DNA of 64,000 bases from Curvibacter sp. CHRR-16 (GTDB lineage Bacteria; Pseudomonadota; Gammaproteobacteria; Burkholderiales; Burkholderiaceae_C). The stretch is from assembly GCF_018474005.1 (NCBI RefSeq), contig NZ_JAHCSH010000002.1, positions 558,001 through 622,000 on the forward strand. The letters are read 5' to 3'. The notes under the pieces were generated by a model. It was not told the DNA's origin. It searched no databases and saw only the letters and a list, made by a program, of their open reading frames with translations. Below, piece by piece: positions 7,965 through 17,763 of the stretch; the first letter of the stretch is position 1; each line of letters starts with the position of its first letter. The translations under genes and the position numbers were made by a program.

Positions 7965-8714
7965 CTACCCGCCCCACTGTGCCTCCAACCGCCACCGCTT
8001 GGGCGGTGCGTTCGGGCATTTGCGCACGGCAAAGCCCTGCTCGGCCAAGCCGTCGCGCACCATGCGGCTGACGGTGTAGGTGGCCAGCCGTGCGCCGGGC
8101 AAGCACAGCGCGGGCAGCGCGGCGAATGTGGGGGTGGACCACATCTCGGGGTTGAGCTTGGGGCTGAATCCGTCCAAATACACGGCATTGGCGCGCACGC
8201 CATGTTGGGCCAGCACGGGCAGCATGGCGTGTACGTGGCCTATGGCCAACGTCAGGTGTACGCGGCCGCCATCCAGCCGCCATGTTTGCAGGCCAGGTTG
8301 CAGGCTGGGCCAGTGGGTGGTCAGCTCTGCCATCAGCCCAGCGGTCTGGGTGGCTAGCGGGGTATCCGTCTGCTCATGCGGCACGGCTTGGCGGGCGCTG
8401 CGCGCCATGTCGGCTGCGCTGACCGGATAGGCCTCTACGGATACGAAGTGCAGCTGCGCGCTGCACTCTGGGTCTTGCTGCCACGCTTGCCAGGTGGCCA
8501 GAAAGTTCAATCCCAGGCCAAAGCCCGTCTCTAGCACCGTAAAGCGGTCGTGGCCACGCCATGCGGCAGGCAGGCCGCAGCCTGCCATGAACACGTCGCA
8601 CGCTTGGCGCCAGCCACCGCTACGGGTGCGGTACACGTCGGCAAAACGTTCGCTGTAGGGGGTTCCTTCCTCCTGCCACGCCACGGGTTCGTGGCGTACT
8701 GTCTGCCCGCTCAC
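7965..8714 (-). CDS. mnmD: tRNA 5-methylaminomethyl-2-thiouridine methyltransferase domain protein (MnmD-type, stand-alone)
   Basis: A SAM-dependent methyltransferase that completes the mnm5 group on U34 of certain tRNAs. Key features are the SAM-binding [16 protein letters not shown] (about 59-74), the EAYPVS segment after beta-2, and the catalytic-domain signature [14 protein letters not shown]. About 249 residues correspond only to the N-terminal half of E. coli MnmC; the FAD-dependent oxidase half is absent, since a stop follows EAQWGG. I chose GTG 8714, which overlaps the dps stop (GTGA) with GGAAGA just upstream; a GTG at 8741 would overlap dps by 31 bases. The oxidase step, if present, must be encoded elsewhere. 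Confidence 0.87.
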   Translation of the reverse strand: MSGQTVRHEPVAWQEEGTPYSERFADVYRTRSGGWRQACDVFMAGCGLPAAWRGHDRFTVLETGFGLGLNFLATWQAWQQDPECSAQLHFVSVEAYPVSAADMARSARQAVPHEQTDTPLATQTAGLMAELTTHWPSLQPGLQTWRLDGGRVHLTLAIGHVHAMLPVLAQHGVRANAVYLDGFSPKLNPEMWSTPTFAALPALCLPGARLATYTVSRMVRDGLAEQGFAVRKCPNAPPKRWRLEAQWGG

Positions 8715-9178
8715 TCTTCCAGCAAGGAGCGCAACATCCACGCGGTTTGTTCGTGCAGTGCGATGCGTTGGGTCAGCAAATCAGCGGTGGGCTCGTCGCT
8801 GGCTTTATCCACCAGTGGGAACAAGGAACGCGCTTTGGCCGCTACGGACTCGTGGCCTTTGACCAGAATGGCCACCATGTCCAGCGCCTTGGGTGGTTTG
8901 CTGGGTGCGTCGGGCAGGGAGCTGAGCTTGCCAAAGTCGGCATACGAGCCGGGTGCGGTGTGGCCCAGTGCGCGAATGCGCTCTGCAATCGGGTCTACTG
9001 CGTTCCACAGTTCGGTGTACTGGCCCATGAACATGGTGTGCAGCGTGTTGAACATAGGGCCTGTCACGTTCCAGTGGAAGTTGTGCGTGGTCAGGTACAG
9101 GGTGTAGGTATCAGCCAACAAGTGGCTCAGGCCTTTGGCAATGGCTTTGCGGTCTTTTTCAGAGATTCCGATGTTCAT
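8711..9178 (-). CDS. dps: Dps family DNA-protecting ferritin-like protein
   Basis: A 155-residue four-helix ferritin-like protein that forms 12-mers, oxidises and stores iron with peroxide and shields DNA in starvation or oxidative stress. Ferroxidase-site residues of the Dps family are visible: His35 in HNFHWNV, Asp62 and Glu66 in [11 protein letters not shown], with His47 in the LHTMF helix. The lysine-rich N-terminal tail of E. coli Dps is short here ([10 protein letters not shown]). It starts with ATG after GAGGAGCAG, an excellent ribosome site. mnmD follows with a 4-base overlap. Confidence 0.93.
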   Translation of the reverse strand: MNIGISEKDRKAIAKGLSHLLADTYTLYLTTHNFHWNVTGPMFNTLHTMFMGQYTELWNAVDPIAERIRALGHTAPGSYADFGKLSSLPDAPSKPPKALDMVAILVKGHESVAAKARSLFPLVDKASDEPTADLLTQRIALHEQTAWMLRSLLEE

Positions 9179-9306
9179 GATCTGCTCCTCGTTACAGAGA
9201 CGCCAACTGTAGCGCCGCCCCGAATAGCTGCAAAAGTAATTTACCCAAACATTGAGATAGGAAAAAACAATCTACATGTTGTTTTAGCTTGCCGTGGTAT
9301 GGTTGA

Positions 9307-9753
9307 GTGAAACACCGCCCCACCATGTTCCGCTTTCGCAAACGCCCCACTGCCAATTCTGGATCGGATGAGTTTGGACTCGTTCAGGTCAAGCCGTTGC
9401 AGCACCGCCGCTTCATGCGCACGCCCTTCCAAATGCCGGCCCAGCTCAACTTGGCCGGCAAGATTCAGGACGTGCAACTGCTGGACATTTCGCTCAAAGG
9501 GGCTTTTGTGGATGTGGGCAAGCGCTTGGTGTGCAACGCAGGCACCCATGGCCGTTTGCGCATTCGTTTGTCCGCCACAAGCCTGATTGCCATGGACGTG
9601 GTGGTGGCCCGCACCACTGGCCAGTGCATTGGCTTGGAATGCCGCCACATGGATTTGGACAGCGTGACCAACCTGCGCCAGCTCTTGACCCACAACCTGC
9701 AAGACCCGGCGCTGCTGACGCGTGAGTTGTCACTGCTCATGGAGCCACGCTGA
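9307..9753 (+). CDS. PilZ domain protein (candidate c-di-GMP receptor)
   Basis: A 148-residue protein with one PilZ domain over about residues 32-125. HRRFMRTPF supplies the arginine-rich c-di-GMP loop and LDISLKGAFVD the D/NxSxxG motif. The C-terminal extension (LRQLLTHNLQDPALLTRELSLL) is helical. The start is uncertain: GTG 9307 or ATG 9325. It is transcribed away from dps and converges on the DUF4399 gene with only 23 bases between the stops. The domain binds the second messenger c-di-GMP; the process controlled here cannot be told from sequence. Confidence 0.85.
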   Translation: MKHRPTMFRFRKRPTANSGSDEFGLVQVKPLQHRRFMRTPFQMPAQLNLAGKIQDVQLLDISLKGAFVDVGKRLVCNAGTHGRLRIRLSATSLIAMDVVVARTTGQCIGLECRHMDLDSVTNLRQLLTHNLQDPALLTRELSLLMEPR

Positions 9754-9776
9754 GTGCCGCTCTGCGTCACCAGCGG

Positions 9777-10610
9777 TTAACGCCCAAGCACTTTAAAGGC
9801 CACTGGCGACGCCTTGGCCATGACCTCGCCAGTGCTGGTACTGATCAACTCCAGCTTGGCGGTGTAAGCATCGGCAGGCGATGCCAACCACACCTCGGTT
9901 TGGCCTGCGGTGAAGTTCAGAACCTCGGCTTTGCGGCCTGCACGCTCCAAGCTCAAGCGGAAATAGCCCGTATCGGGCACCTTGGGCCCAATGTGCGAAA
10001 TGTTGTAGCCGCTGGCATGGAACTGGATACGAAACGGCACCTGCAGCGCACTGTCCGGCTGAGGCGATAGCAGCTCGATACGAGCTGGGCCAAGCAGGCC
10101 TTCGGGCTTGACGTCCTTGTTCTGCTTGACCACTTTGACCGTGAGCGGTTTGCTGTAGACGAAATACGGAATATGCCCTTGGTCTGCCAGCAGCATGCGC
10201 AAGGTGTACTGCCCTGGCGGCAAGTCCAGCACGGTTTCCATTTGGCCTTTGCCAAAGTGGATGTACTTTTCCGTAAAGGGCAGTGGCTTGGTGAAATCCA
10301 GCGGCAAAGGTTGGTTCACGAGCAAATGGTGGTGGCCCGAGTTACCCGCCGTTTTGCCCGCAGGCACTATGCCGCGCATAGACAAACCAAAGCGCACCAC
10401 AAAGGGCGACTCGACCTCTTGCTTGTCTTTGAGGTTGCTGATGTAAGAGTCGGGCGTACGTGATGGCGGCGTGGTCACCCAAGGGTGTACCAACACATCC
10501 GGCACGCTTGGTGTCGCTGGTGGCGCGGTTTGTGCCAACGCCCCCATGGCCACAGTGGCCGCTACCAAACCTTTTAGCACCAAGCCTTTCAAGGCGATTT
10601 TTTGCGGCAT
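9777..10610 (-). CDS. Exported DUF4399 protein
   Basis: A 277-residue periplasmic protein. It has a Sec signal peptide (residues about 1-28, ending ALA), then a DUF4399-type domain with the hallmark NSGHHHLLV and an LPPGQYTLRMLLAD segment. A second beta-rich segment follows, including LLSPQPDSALQVPFRIQFHASGYN, a duplicated element of the same type. ATG 10610 is preceded by GGAG at 10617-10620. The gene is 25 bases after gmhA on the same strand. The function of the family is not established; the His cluster suggests metal binding. Confidence 0.8.
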   Translation of the reverse strand: MPQKIALKGLVLKGLVAATVAMGALAQTAPPATPSVPDVLVHPWVTTPPSRTPDSYISNLKDKQEVESPFVVRFGLSMRGIVPAGKTAGNSGHHHLLVNQPLPLDFTKPLPFTEKYIHFGKGQMETVLDLPPGQYTLRMLLADQGHIPYFVYSKPLTVKVVKQNKDVKPEGLLGPARIELLSPQPDSALQVPFRIQFHASGYNISHIGPKVPDTGYFRLSLERAGRKAEVLNFTAGQTEVWLASPADAYTAKLELISTSTGEVMAKASPVAFKVLGR

Positions 10611-10635
10611 TGCCTGCTCCCTATAGACGCGCCTC

Positions 10636-11217
10636 TCAGGGCTTGACATAGCCCAAGCCGATCTCGACATGGTCTATGAGGGCGTGGATGAACTTGATGT
10701 GGATTTCTTGGATGCGGTCGGCGTAGCCAAAGTGCGGCACGATGATCTCCGCATCGGCCATGCCGCGCATCTTGCCACCGTCTTTGCCCGACAGCAGGAT
10801 GGTCTTCATGCCTGCCGCCTTGGCCGCCTTAAACGCCGCCATGATATTGCCCGAGTTACCGCTGGTGGAGATGCCCAGAAACACGTCACCGGGGCGACCC
10901 AGCGCTTCCACCTGGCGCGAGAAGATGAACTCAAAGCCGTAATCGTTGCCCACGCAGGTGATGTGCGAGGGATCGGAGATGGCGATGGCCGCCAGCGCCG
11001 GGCGGTTGTCGCGGTAGCGGCCCGATAGCTCTTCGGCAAAGTGCATGGCATCGCAGTGCGACCCACCATTGCCAGCGGAAAGCACCTTGCCCCCCGCCTT
11101 CAGGCACTGCACCAGCAGCTCGCCCGCGAGATCGACCTGGGCCAGTAGGGCTTGGTCTTGCAGCACACGCGCCAGCAGCTCGGCGCCCTCGGAAAGATGT
11201 TGACTTAAACGCGACAT
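10636..11217 (-). CDS. gmhA: Phosphoheptose isomerase
   Basis: A cytoplasmic SIS-fold isomerase that converts sedoheptulose 7-phosphate to D-glycero-D-manno-heptose 7-phosphate, the first step to the ADP-heptose used in the LPS inner core. The 193 residues match the family. [20 protein letters not shown] holds the substrate-binding Ser and catalytic Glu; [10 protein letters not shown] is the phosphate loop; the C-terminal [12 protein letters not shown] contains the catalytic His. It follows uvrA by about 60 bases on the same strand. Confidence 0.92.
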   Translation of the reverse strand: MSRLSQHLSEGAELLARVLQDQALLAQVDLAGELLVQCLKAGGKVLSAGNGGSHCDAMHFAEELSGRYRDNRPALAAIAISDPSHITCVGNDYGFEFIFSRQVEALGRPGDVFLGISTSGNSGNIMAAFKAAKAAGMKTILLSGKDGGKMRGMADAEIIVPHFGYADRIQEIHIKFIHALIDHVEIGLGYVKP

Positions 11218-11279
11218 AAAAATGCTTGTCCTTCGATAAATACCAACCCGTTATACAACAGCCATTCGGTGCCCGGCCT

Positions 11280-14200
11280 TCAAGTCCGCGCCAGCACCGG
11301 GGCTATAGCCACCCCGGTGTGCGTGCCCAGCCGCACCAAGTCTTCGGGCGTGCCCGCCGCCACAATCTGCCCACCGCCATCGCCGCCTTCTGGCCCCATG
11401 TCGAGCACCCAGTCGGCCTCGGCAATCACGTCCAGATCGTGCTCGATAACGACCACGCTGTGCCCCCCCTGCACCAAGCGGTGCAGTACGTGGATGAGTT
11501 TTTCCACATCGGCCATGTGCAGGCCTACCGTCGGCTCGTCCAACACGTAGAGCGTGTGCGGCACTTTCTGGCCGCGCTTGCCCACCTCGTCACGCACCTT
11601 GGATAGCTCGGTCACCAGCTTGATACGCTGCGCCTCACCCCCACTGAGCGTGGGCGACGGCTGCCCCAGCGTGAGGTAGCTCAAGCCCACGTCCTTGAGC
11701 AACTGCAGCGGGTGCGCAATGCTGGGCATGCTGGCAAAGAACTCCACCGCCTCGTCCACCTCCATCTGCAGCACGTCGCCGATGCTCTTGCCACGCCAGG
11801 TGACGGCCAGCGTCTCGGGGTTGAAACGTGCGCCCCGGCAGGTTTCGCACAGCACCTTCACGTCCGGCAAAAAGCTCATGGCAATGGTGCGCATGCCCTG
11901 CCCTTCGCAGGTGGGGCAGCGGCCATCACCGGTGTTAAAGCTGAACCGGTTGGCTGCGTAGCCACGCGCCTTGGCTTCCAGTGTTTCGGCAAACAACTTG
12001 CGGATAGTGTCCCAAAACCCGATGTAGGTGGCAGGGCAAGAACGCGGGGTTTTGCCTATAGGCGTTTGGTCCACCTCCAGCACCCGATCCACGACCTCAA
12101 AGCCTTGCAACCCGGTGCATCCCTGCCAAAAGTTGGCAGCGCCATTGGCGGCGTAGGATGCATCGAACGCCTCACGCCCGGCCTTGGCACTGCGCTGCTC
12201 CACCACGCGCTGCACGTTGGCCAGCAGCACGTCACGCGCCAGCGTGGATTTGCCCGAACCGGACACCCCCGTAACCGCCACCAGGCGCTTTAGCGGGATG
12301 TGAGCAGTCACGCTTTGCAGGTTGTGCATGCTGGCGTTGTGGACGGTGAGCCAAGACGTTTGCACAGGCGGAACCACACGCCGCGCCACCATCGGATGCC
12401 GCATGGCGTGCAACAAATAGCGCCCAGTCTGCGAATCCTCTGCCGCCTGCACATCGGCCAGCGTGCCCTGCGCCACCAACCGCCCACCGCGTTTGCCTGC
12501 GCTCGGCCCGATGTCGATGATGTGGTCTGCCCGGCGGATGGTGTCCTCGTCGTGCTCCACCACCACCAGCGTATTGCCCTTGCGGCTGAGCGACTGCATG
12601 GCCTGCAGCAAGAACTGGTTGTCCCGCGCATGCAAGCCAATGGTCGGCTCGTCCAGCACATAGCACACGCCCTGCAAATGGCTGCCCAACTGCGCCGCCA
12701 AACGGATGCGCTGCGCCTCGCCGCCCGACAGCGTGGGCGCGCCACGATCCAGCGTGAGGTAGCCCAAGCCGACCGACTCCAGAAACTCCAAGCGACTCTG
12801 AATCTCGGGCAACAAATCGCGGGCGATATCGGCCTCGCGCTCGGTCAAACCAACGGCCAAGCCCTGCACCCACTGGCGCACCGCCGTCACCGACAGGCGG
12901 GCGATGTCGGTAATACCCACGCCCGCAAAGCGCACCGCACGCGCAGTGGCGTTGAGCCGCGTGCCGTGGCAGCTAGGGCAGGCTGCGCCGTGGTCGACGT
13001 CCAGCTCCGGCTCGGCAAAGGTTTGCTCACGGCCCGATGCGTCGTCGCGCACCGAATCATCCATCTGTGTGCGCTGCTGCTTGGTCAGCGCCAAGCCCGT
13101 GCCTACGCAGTCGGGGCACCAGCCGTGCTTGCTGTTGTACGAGAACAGGCGTGGGTCCAGCTCGGCGTAGGACGTACCGCACTGTGGGCAGGCCCGCTTG
13201 GTGGAAAACGACTGCACCACCCCCAGCCCCGCGGTGGGCTGCCCGGCCAACATGGCCCCCTTGATGCCACTCATGTCCGACAGCACATGCACCACGCCAT
13301 GACCATGCGTGAGCGCCTCGCTCAACGCTTGGCGCAAGGCTTGTTCATGCTCTGGGGCCACATCCACACTGGCTACGGGCAGCTCGATGAAGTGCTCTTT
13401 GTAGCGGTCAATGCGGGGGAATTTTTCGGTCGGTAAAAAGTTGCCGTCCACGCGCAAATGCGTATAGCCCTTGCCCAGCGCCCACTGCGCCAGCTCGGTG
13501 TACACGCCCTTGCGCCCCTGCACCAGCGGTGCCAACAGGCCGATGTGCTGCCCCCGGTATTGGGTGAGGATTTGCGCCGCGATGCGCTCGGCCGTTTGCG
13601 GCTGCACCAGCGCACCGTCGTGGTGGCAGTGCTGCGTGCCCAGCTTCACATACAGCAAGCGCAAGAAGTGCCACACCTCGGTAGTCGTGCCCACGGTGGA
13701 CTTGGCCCCGCCCCGGCTCAAGCGCTGCTCAATAGCGACGGTGGGTGGTATGCCCAGCACCGCATCCACCTCGGGCCGGCCCGCGGGCTGCACGATGGAG
13801 CGGGCATAGGCGTTCAGGCTCTCCAAGTACCGGCGTTGGCCTTCATTGAACAAGATGTCAAACGCCAGGGTGGACTTGCCCGAGCCGGACACGCCGGTGA
13901 TGACAGAAAACTGCCCGCGTGGAATGTCCACGCTGAGCGAGCGCAGGTTGTGTTCTTTGGCGTTGACGATGCGGATGACTTCTGGCTCGGCTGTCGTTGC
14001 TTTGTTGGCGTTGTCGTCAACCAGCGGGTGCGCATCAGCCTTAGTCGCCGTGTGCGGCTCGAAGGCGTAAGCCAAGGACGGCTCAGCCACCTCGTGCACC
14101 ACTCCCATAGCCGCCGCGTACTCCCGCAGCGCCCGCGCCGTGTGCGAATGGGCGTGCAGCATCACCTCCTCGGGCGTGCCCACGGCCACCACCTCACCGC

Positions 14201-17090
14201 CTGCGTCCCCGGCATCGGGGCCTAGGTCTATGAGCCAGTCTGCAGCGCGCATCACGTCCAAATTGTGCTCAATGACCACCAGCGAATGCCCGGCATCCAC
14301 CAGCTTGCGCAAGGCGCGCATGAGCTTGGCGATGTCGTCAAAGTGCAGGCCGGTAGTGGGCTCGTCCAGCAGGAAGAGCATGCCTTTGCGCGCCAGCGCT
14401 TGGCGGCTGGCGGGCTTGGCCTTGGCGGCGTCGGCCAAGTGGCCAGCGATCTTGAGGCGCTGCGCCTCGCCACCGCTGAGTGTGGGCACGGGCTGCCCTA
14501 GGCGCACGTACTCCAGCCCCACGTCCACTATGGGCTGCAGGCTGCGCAATACCTCCCTATCGTTGGCAAACAGGCCCACGGCTTCGCTCACGGTCAGGTG
14601 CAGCACGTCGGCCACGTTGAGGGTACGGCCACCGCGCTCTATCGTCACTTCCAGTATCTCGGGGCGATAGCGCTTGCCATCGCAGTCAGGGCAGCGCAGG
14701 TAGACGTCGCTCAAGAACTGCATCTCGATGTGCTCAAAGCCCGAGCCACCGCAGGTGGGGCAGCGGCCATCGCCGCTGTTGAAGCTGAACTTGGCGGCGG
14801 TGTAGCTGCGTTCTTGCGCCAGTGGCACGGTGGCAAACAGTTCGCGGATGCTGTCCCACGCGCCCACATAGCTCACGGGGTTGGAGCGGGCGGTTTTACC
14901 GATGGGGGACTGGTCTACAAACACCACATCGGCCAACTGTTCAGCCCCCAGCAAGTGCTGGTGTGCGCCCGGTGTTTCGGTGGCTTTGCCAAAGTGGCGC
15001 AGCATGGCCGGGGCCAATACGTCTTGGATAAGCGTGGACTTGCCCGATCCCGACACGCCGGTGACGCACACCAAGCGGTTGAGCGGGAACTCCACCGACA
15101 CGTTGCGCAGGTTGTGCTCGGTGACGCCTTCGAGCACCAAGCGCGGCGCGTTGGGCGGCACAGCGCGTTTGAAGCCAAAACCCACTTGCTTGCGAGCGCC
15201 CAGATAAGCGCCGGTCAGGGTATCGGCACTTTTCAGTGCTTGGGGCGTGCCGTCAAACACGATCTGCCCGCCGCGTTCGCCGGGGCCAGGTCCCATGTCA
15301 ATCATGCGATCAGCCGCCCACATGACCGCCGGGTCGTGCTCCACCACTACCAGCGTGTTGCCCGCGTCGCGCAAGCGGTGCATGGCCGAGACGATGCGAT
15401 CCATGTCGCGTGGGTGCAGACCTATGCTGGGCTCGTCCAGCACGAACAGGGTGTTGACCAAGGATGTGCCCAAGGCCGTGGTGAGGTTGATGCGCTGCAC
15501 CTCGCCGCCGCTCAGGGTGCGGCTTTGGCGATCCAGCGTCAGGTAGCCGATGCCCACCTCGCACAGGTAGCGCAGGCGGGTGTGGATTTCGTCCAGCAGC
15601 ATGCGCTGGGCTTTGGCATCGCCATCCACCAGTGCGCCCTCATCGCTGCTGACAGGGGGCAAGCCTGCCTGCAGACTGGCCACGAACTGCTGCAATCGGC
15701 TCAATGGCAGCAGCATCAGGTCGTGCAGGCAGAGGCCAGGCAGGCTTTCCAATTGTTCGCGGCTCCACGCCACGCCGTGGGGCAGGTAGCGCTGGGTGGG
15801 GGGCAACACGGCATCAGCATCGGCCTTGCTGCCCAAGCGCCACAGCAGGCTGTCACCCTTGAGGCGCGAGCCGTGGCAGACCGGGCACTCGGTGTAGCTG
15901 CGGTACTTGGACAGCAGCACGCGGATGTGCATCTTGTAAGCCTTGCTCTCCAAGTATTCGAAGAAGCGGTAAATGCCGTACCAGCGTTGGTTCCACCTGC
16001 CGTTCCAGTCCGGCGCGCCGTGCAGCACCCAGTGCTTTTGCGCGTCGCTGAGCTGATACCAGGGCGTGTCGCGCGGAATGCCTGCGGCCTCAGCGTGGCG
16101 CATCAAGTCATCTTGGCACTCCGACCACGCGGGGGTTTGTATCGGCTTGATAGCACCGGCGCGCAAGGTGAGTTTGTCGTTGGGGATGACCAGCCCCATG
16201 TCCACCCCGATGACGCGGCCAAAGCCGCGGCAGGTGTCGCATGCGCCCACCGCCGAGTTGAAGCTGAACATGGACGGTGTGGGCTCGGCGTAGCGCAAGT
16301 CGCTGTCGGGGCAATGCAAGCCCTGCGAGAAGCGCCACACCACGGGCTCGACCTGCTCTGACTGCTCGTCTTGCAACACGTACACGTTGAGTCGCCCGGT
16401 GCCGCGTTTGAAGGCCAGCTCGATGGCCTCCAACACCCGCACCTGCTCGGCCTTGGCCAGGCGCAGGCGGTCAGCTACCACGTCCAGCTCCACCACCGCG
16501 CCGGCAGCCGTGCTGCGCTCGCGTTTGGCCTGGATGCGGGTAAAGCCGCTGGCGCTGAGCCATTGGGTCAACTCCTCTTCAGTGGTGTTGGCGGGCAGTT
16601 CCACGGGGAAGGTGAAGACCAAGCGCGGATCGCCGTGGGCGGCAGCACGCTCTTGCAGTTGGGCATACACGGTCTGCGCCGTGTCGTGGCGCACGGGCTG
16701 GGCGGTTTGGCGGTCGTACAGCGCCGCCATGCGGGCGAACAAGAGCTTGAGGTGGTCGTTCAGCTCAGTCATCGTCCCCACGGTGGAACGGCTGGAGCGC
16801 ACTGGGTTGGTCTGGTCGATGGCAATGGCCGGGGGCACGCCTTCGACCTTGTCCACAGCGGGCTTGTCCATACGGTCGAGAAACTGGCGCGCGTAGGCAC
16901 TGAATGTCTCTACATAGCGGCGCTGCCCCTCGGCGTAGAGGGTGTCGAAAACGAGGCTGGATTTACCCGACCCGCTAGGCCCTGTGACGACCGTGAGTTC
17001 GCCCGTGCGAATATCCAGATCGAGGTTTTTGAGGTTGTGCTGGCGTGCACCGCGGATGCGGATGGTTCCGCGCTTGTCTGCGTCGCTCAT
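11280..17090 (-). CDS. Tandem-duplicated UvrA-like ABC protein (double-length excinuclease subunit A)
   Basis: A continuous frame of about 1936 residues, twice the usual UvrA length of about 940. It is two UvrA copies head to tail, joined near residues 1000-1050. Four Walker A motifs are visible: GPSGSGKSS near residue 40 and GVSGSGKST near 682, 1070 and 1611. Four LSGGE signatures lie near 525, 872, 1454 and 1815. Zinc-finger cysteines are complete in copy 2 (CPQCGTS with CPDCVGTG; CPTCEGQG with CETCRGAR). In copy 1 the first CxxC is replaced by CPDSD, and its later finger (CPTCGGSG, CPDCDGKR) is intact. Start ATG 17090 has GAGAG upstream. UvrA finds bulky DNA lesions and loads UvrB; a fused pseudo-dimer could do this alone. 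A normal uvrA may exist elsewhere, so the repair role is inferred. Confidence 0.93.
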   Translation of the reverse strand: MSDADKRGTIRIRGARQHNLKNLDLDIRTGELTVVTGPSGSGKSSLVFDTLYAEGQRRYVETFSAYARQFLDRMDKPAVDKVEGVPPAIAIDQTNPVRSSRSTVGTMTELNDHLKLLFARMAALYDRQTAQPVRHDTAQTVYAQLQERAAAHGDPRLVFTFPVELPANTTEEELTQWLSASGFTRIQAKRERSTAAGAVVELDVVADRLRLAKAEQVRVLEAIELAFKRGTGRLNVYVLQDEQSEQVEPVVWRFSQGLHCPDSDLRYAEPTPSMFSFNSAVGACDTCRGFGRVIGVDMGLVIPNDKLTLRAGAIKPIQTPAWSECQDDLMRHAEAAGIPRDTPWYQLSDAQKHWVLHGAPDWNGRWNQRWYGIYRFFEYLESKAYKMHIRVLLSKYRSYTECPVCHGSRLKGDSLLWRLGSKADADAVLPPTQRYLPHGVAWSREQLESLPGLCLHDLMLLPLSRLQQFVASLQAGLPPVSSDEGALVDGDAKAQRMLLDEIHTRLRYLCEVGIGYLTLDRQSRTLSGGEVQRINLTTALGTSLVNTLFVLDEPSIGLHPRDMDRIVSAMHRLRDAGNTLVVVEHDPAVMWAADRMIDMGPGPGERGGQIVFDGTPQALKSADTLTGAYLGARKQVGFGFKRAVPPNAPRLVLEGVTEHNLRNVSVEFPLNRLVCVTGVSGSGKSTLIQDVLAPAMLRHFGKATETPGAHQHLLGAEQLADVVFVDQSPIGKTARSNPVSYVGAWDSIRELFATVPLAQERSYTAAKFSFNSGDGRCPTCGGSGFEHIEMQFLSDVYLRCPDCDGKRYRPEILEVTIERGGRTLNVADVLHLTVSEAVGLFANDREVLRSLQPIVDVGLEYVRLGQPVPTLSGGEAQRLKIAGHLADAAKAKPASRQALARKGMLFLLDEPTTGLHFDDIAKLMRALRKLVDAGHSLVVIEHNLDVMRAADWLIDLGPDAGDAGGEVVAVGTPEEVMLHAHSHTARALREYAAAMGVVHEVAEPSLAYAFEPHTATKADAHPLVDDNANKATTAEPEVIRIVNAKEHNLRSLSVDIPRGQFSVITGVSGSGKSTLAFDILFNEGQRRYLESLNAYARSIVQPAGRPEVDAVLGIPPTVAIEQRLSRGGAKSTVGTTTEVWHFLRLLYVKLGTQHCHHDGALVQPQTAERIAAQILTQYRGQHIGLLAPLVQGRKGVYTELAQWALGKGYTHLRVDGNFLPTEKFPRIDRYKEHFIELPVASVDVAPEHEQALRQALSEALTHGHGVVHVLSDMSGIKGAMLAGQPTAGLGVVQSFSTKRACPQCGTSYAELDPRLFSYNSKHGWCPDCVGTGLALTKQQRTQMDDSVRDDASGREQTFAEPELDVDHGAACPSCHGTRLNATARAVRFAGVGITDIARLSVTAVRQWVQGLAVGLTEREADIARDLLPEIQSRLEFLESVGLGYLTLDRGAPTLSGGEAQRIRLAAQLGSHLQGVCYVLDEPTIGLHARDNQFLLQAMQSLSRKGNTLVVVEHDEDTIRRADHIIDIGPSAGKRGGRLVAQGTLADVQAAEDSQTGRYLLHAMRHPMVARRVVPPVQTSWLTVHNASMHNLQSVTAHIPLKRLVAVTGVSGSGKSTLARDVLLANVQRVVEQRSAKAGREAFDASYAANGAANFWQGCTGLQGFEVVDRVLEVDQTPIGKTPRSCPATYIGFWDTIRKLFAETLEAKARGYAANRFSFNTGDGRCPTCEGQGMRTIAMSFLPDVKVLCETCRGARFNPETLAVTWRGKSIGDVLQMEVDEAVEFFASMPSIAHPLQLLKDVGLSYLTLGQPSPTLSGGEAQRIKLVTELSKVRDEVGKRGQKVPHTLYVLDEPTVGLHMADVEKLIHVLHRLVQGGHSVVVIEHDLDVIAEADWVLDMGPEGGDGGGQIVAAGTPEDLVRLGTHTGVAIAPVLART

Positions 17091-17166
17091 GACTGGCTCT
17101 CTCGCTTGGTTGCCCGGGGGGAGCAACATTCTAGAGGCTGGCCATGCGGCTGAAAGGCTTGGTGAA

Positions 17167-17664
17167 TTAGCCCTTAAGGACTTGCTCCAACTCCTTGGTG
17201 GTTACCGAACCCACTGCCTCGCGGATTTTGGGCAACAAGGCCAGCAGTTCGTCATAGCCAGCTGCTGCCTCGACCGCCAAATTGAGCCGGAAACCGCGCA
17301 AGCCCATGCCAGCAGTGATCTTGGTGGCTATAGGCATAGCCAATAAATAGCGCTCTTGCTTACTCAAAGCGGTTTTGGGCAACTCCGCGTCTGATAGCAG
17401 CACATCGACCGTATCCAAACCCAACGGGGCGCGCTCGGTATTGAGCTGTACCCCTCCCTCACCGGGCAGTGGTTCGATAAAACCTTGCGCAATAAGGTGC
17501 TCTACATCGGTCGGCACGACCCCCAGGGACGTCACCGAAGCCAAGATATCACTGAGATTTTTCTGTCCATCAAACAGCAAAAACAAGGAGCGCTGGCGCT
17601 GGCTGAGCAGCGGCGAACGCTCTTTGAAAGCTTGTTGACCCAACGGTGTCTTGGTATAGCGCAT
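17167..17664 (-). CDS. Conserved hypothetical protein with winged-helix-like N-terminus
   Basis: 165 residues that I cannot name. The first 65 residues (SQRQRSLFLLFDGQKNLSDI, then VEHLIAQGFIEPL) look like a small winged-helix or PqqD-like fold. A Gly/Pro/Glu linker follows, then a helical C-terminal half (LSKQERYLLAMPIATKITAGMGLRGFRLNLAVEAA) that could pack at a membrane or bind a partner. There is no signal peptide and the ribosome site is weak. It is 76 bases before uvrA on the same strand. Confidence 0.65.
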   Translation of the reverse strand: MRYTKTPLGQQAFKERSPLLSQRQRSLFLLFDGQKNLSDILASVTSLGVVPTDVEHLIAQGFIEPLPGEGGVQLNTERAPLGLDTVDVLLSDAELPKTALSKQERYLLAMPIATKITAGMGLRGFRLNLAVEAAAGYDELLALLPKIREAVGSVTTKELEQVLKG

Positions 17665-17763
17665 AGTGTTTTTGGGTAAAAAGTGCTATCTATGCTGCAT
17701 CAAGCCACCCCCACCGAGCTAGGTAATAACCCTAATTAACCACAAATACACCACCGCATGCCC

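Noticed and set aside
14598..16361. Long plus-strand frames opposite uvrA, including one of 587 codons
   Set aside because: High GC gives long antisense frames; the translations are low-complexity Gly/Ala/His/Arg-rich and have no domain, while the minus strand encodes complete UvrA motifs.
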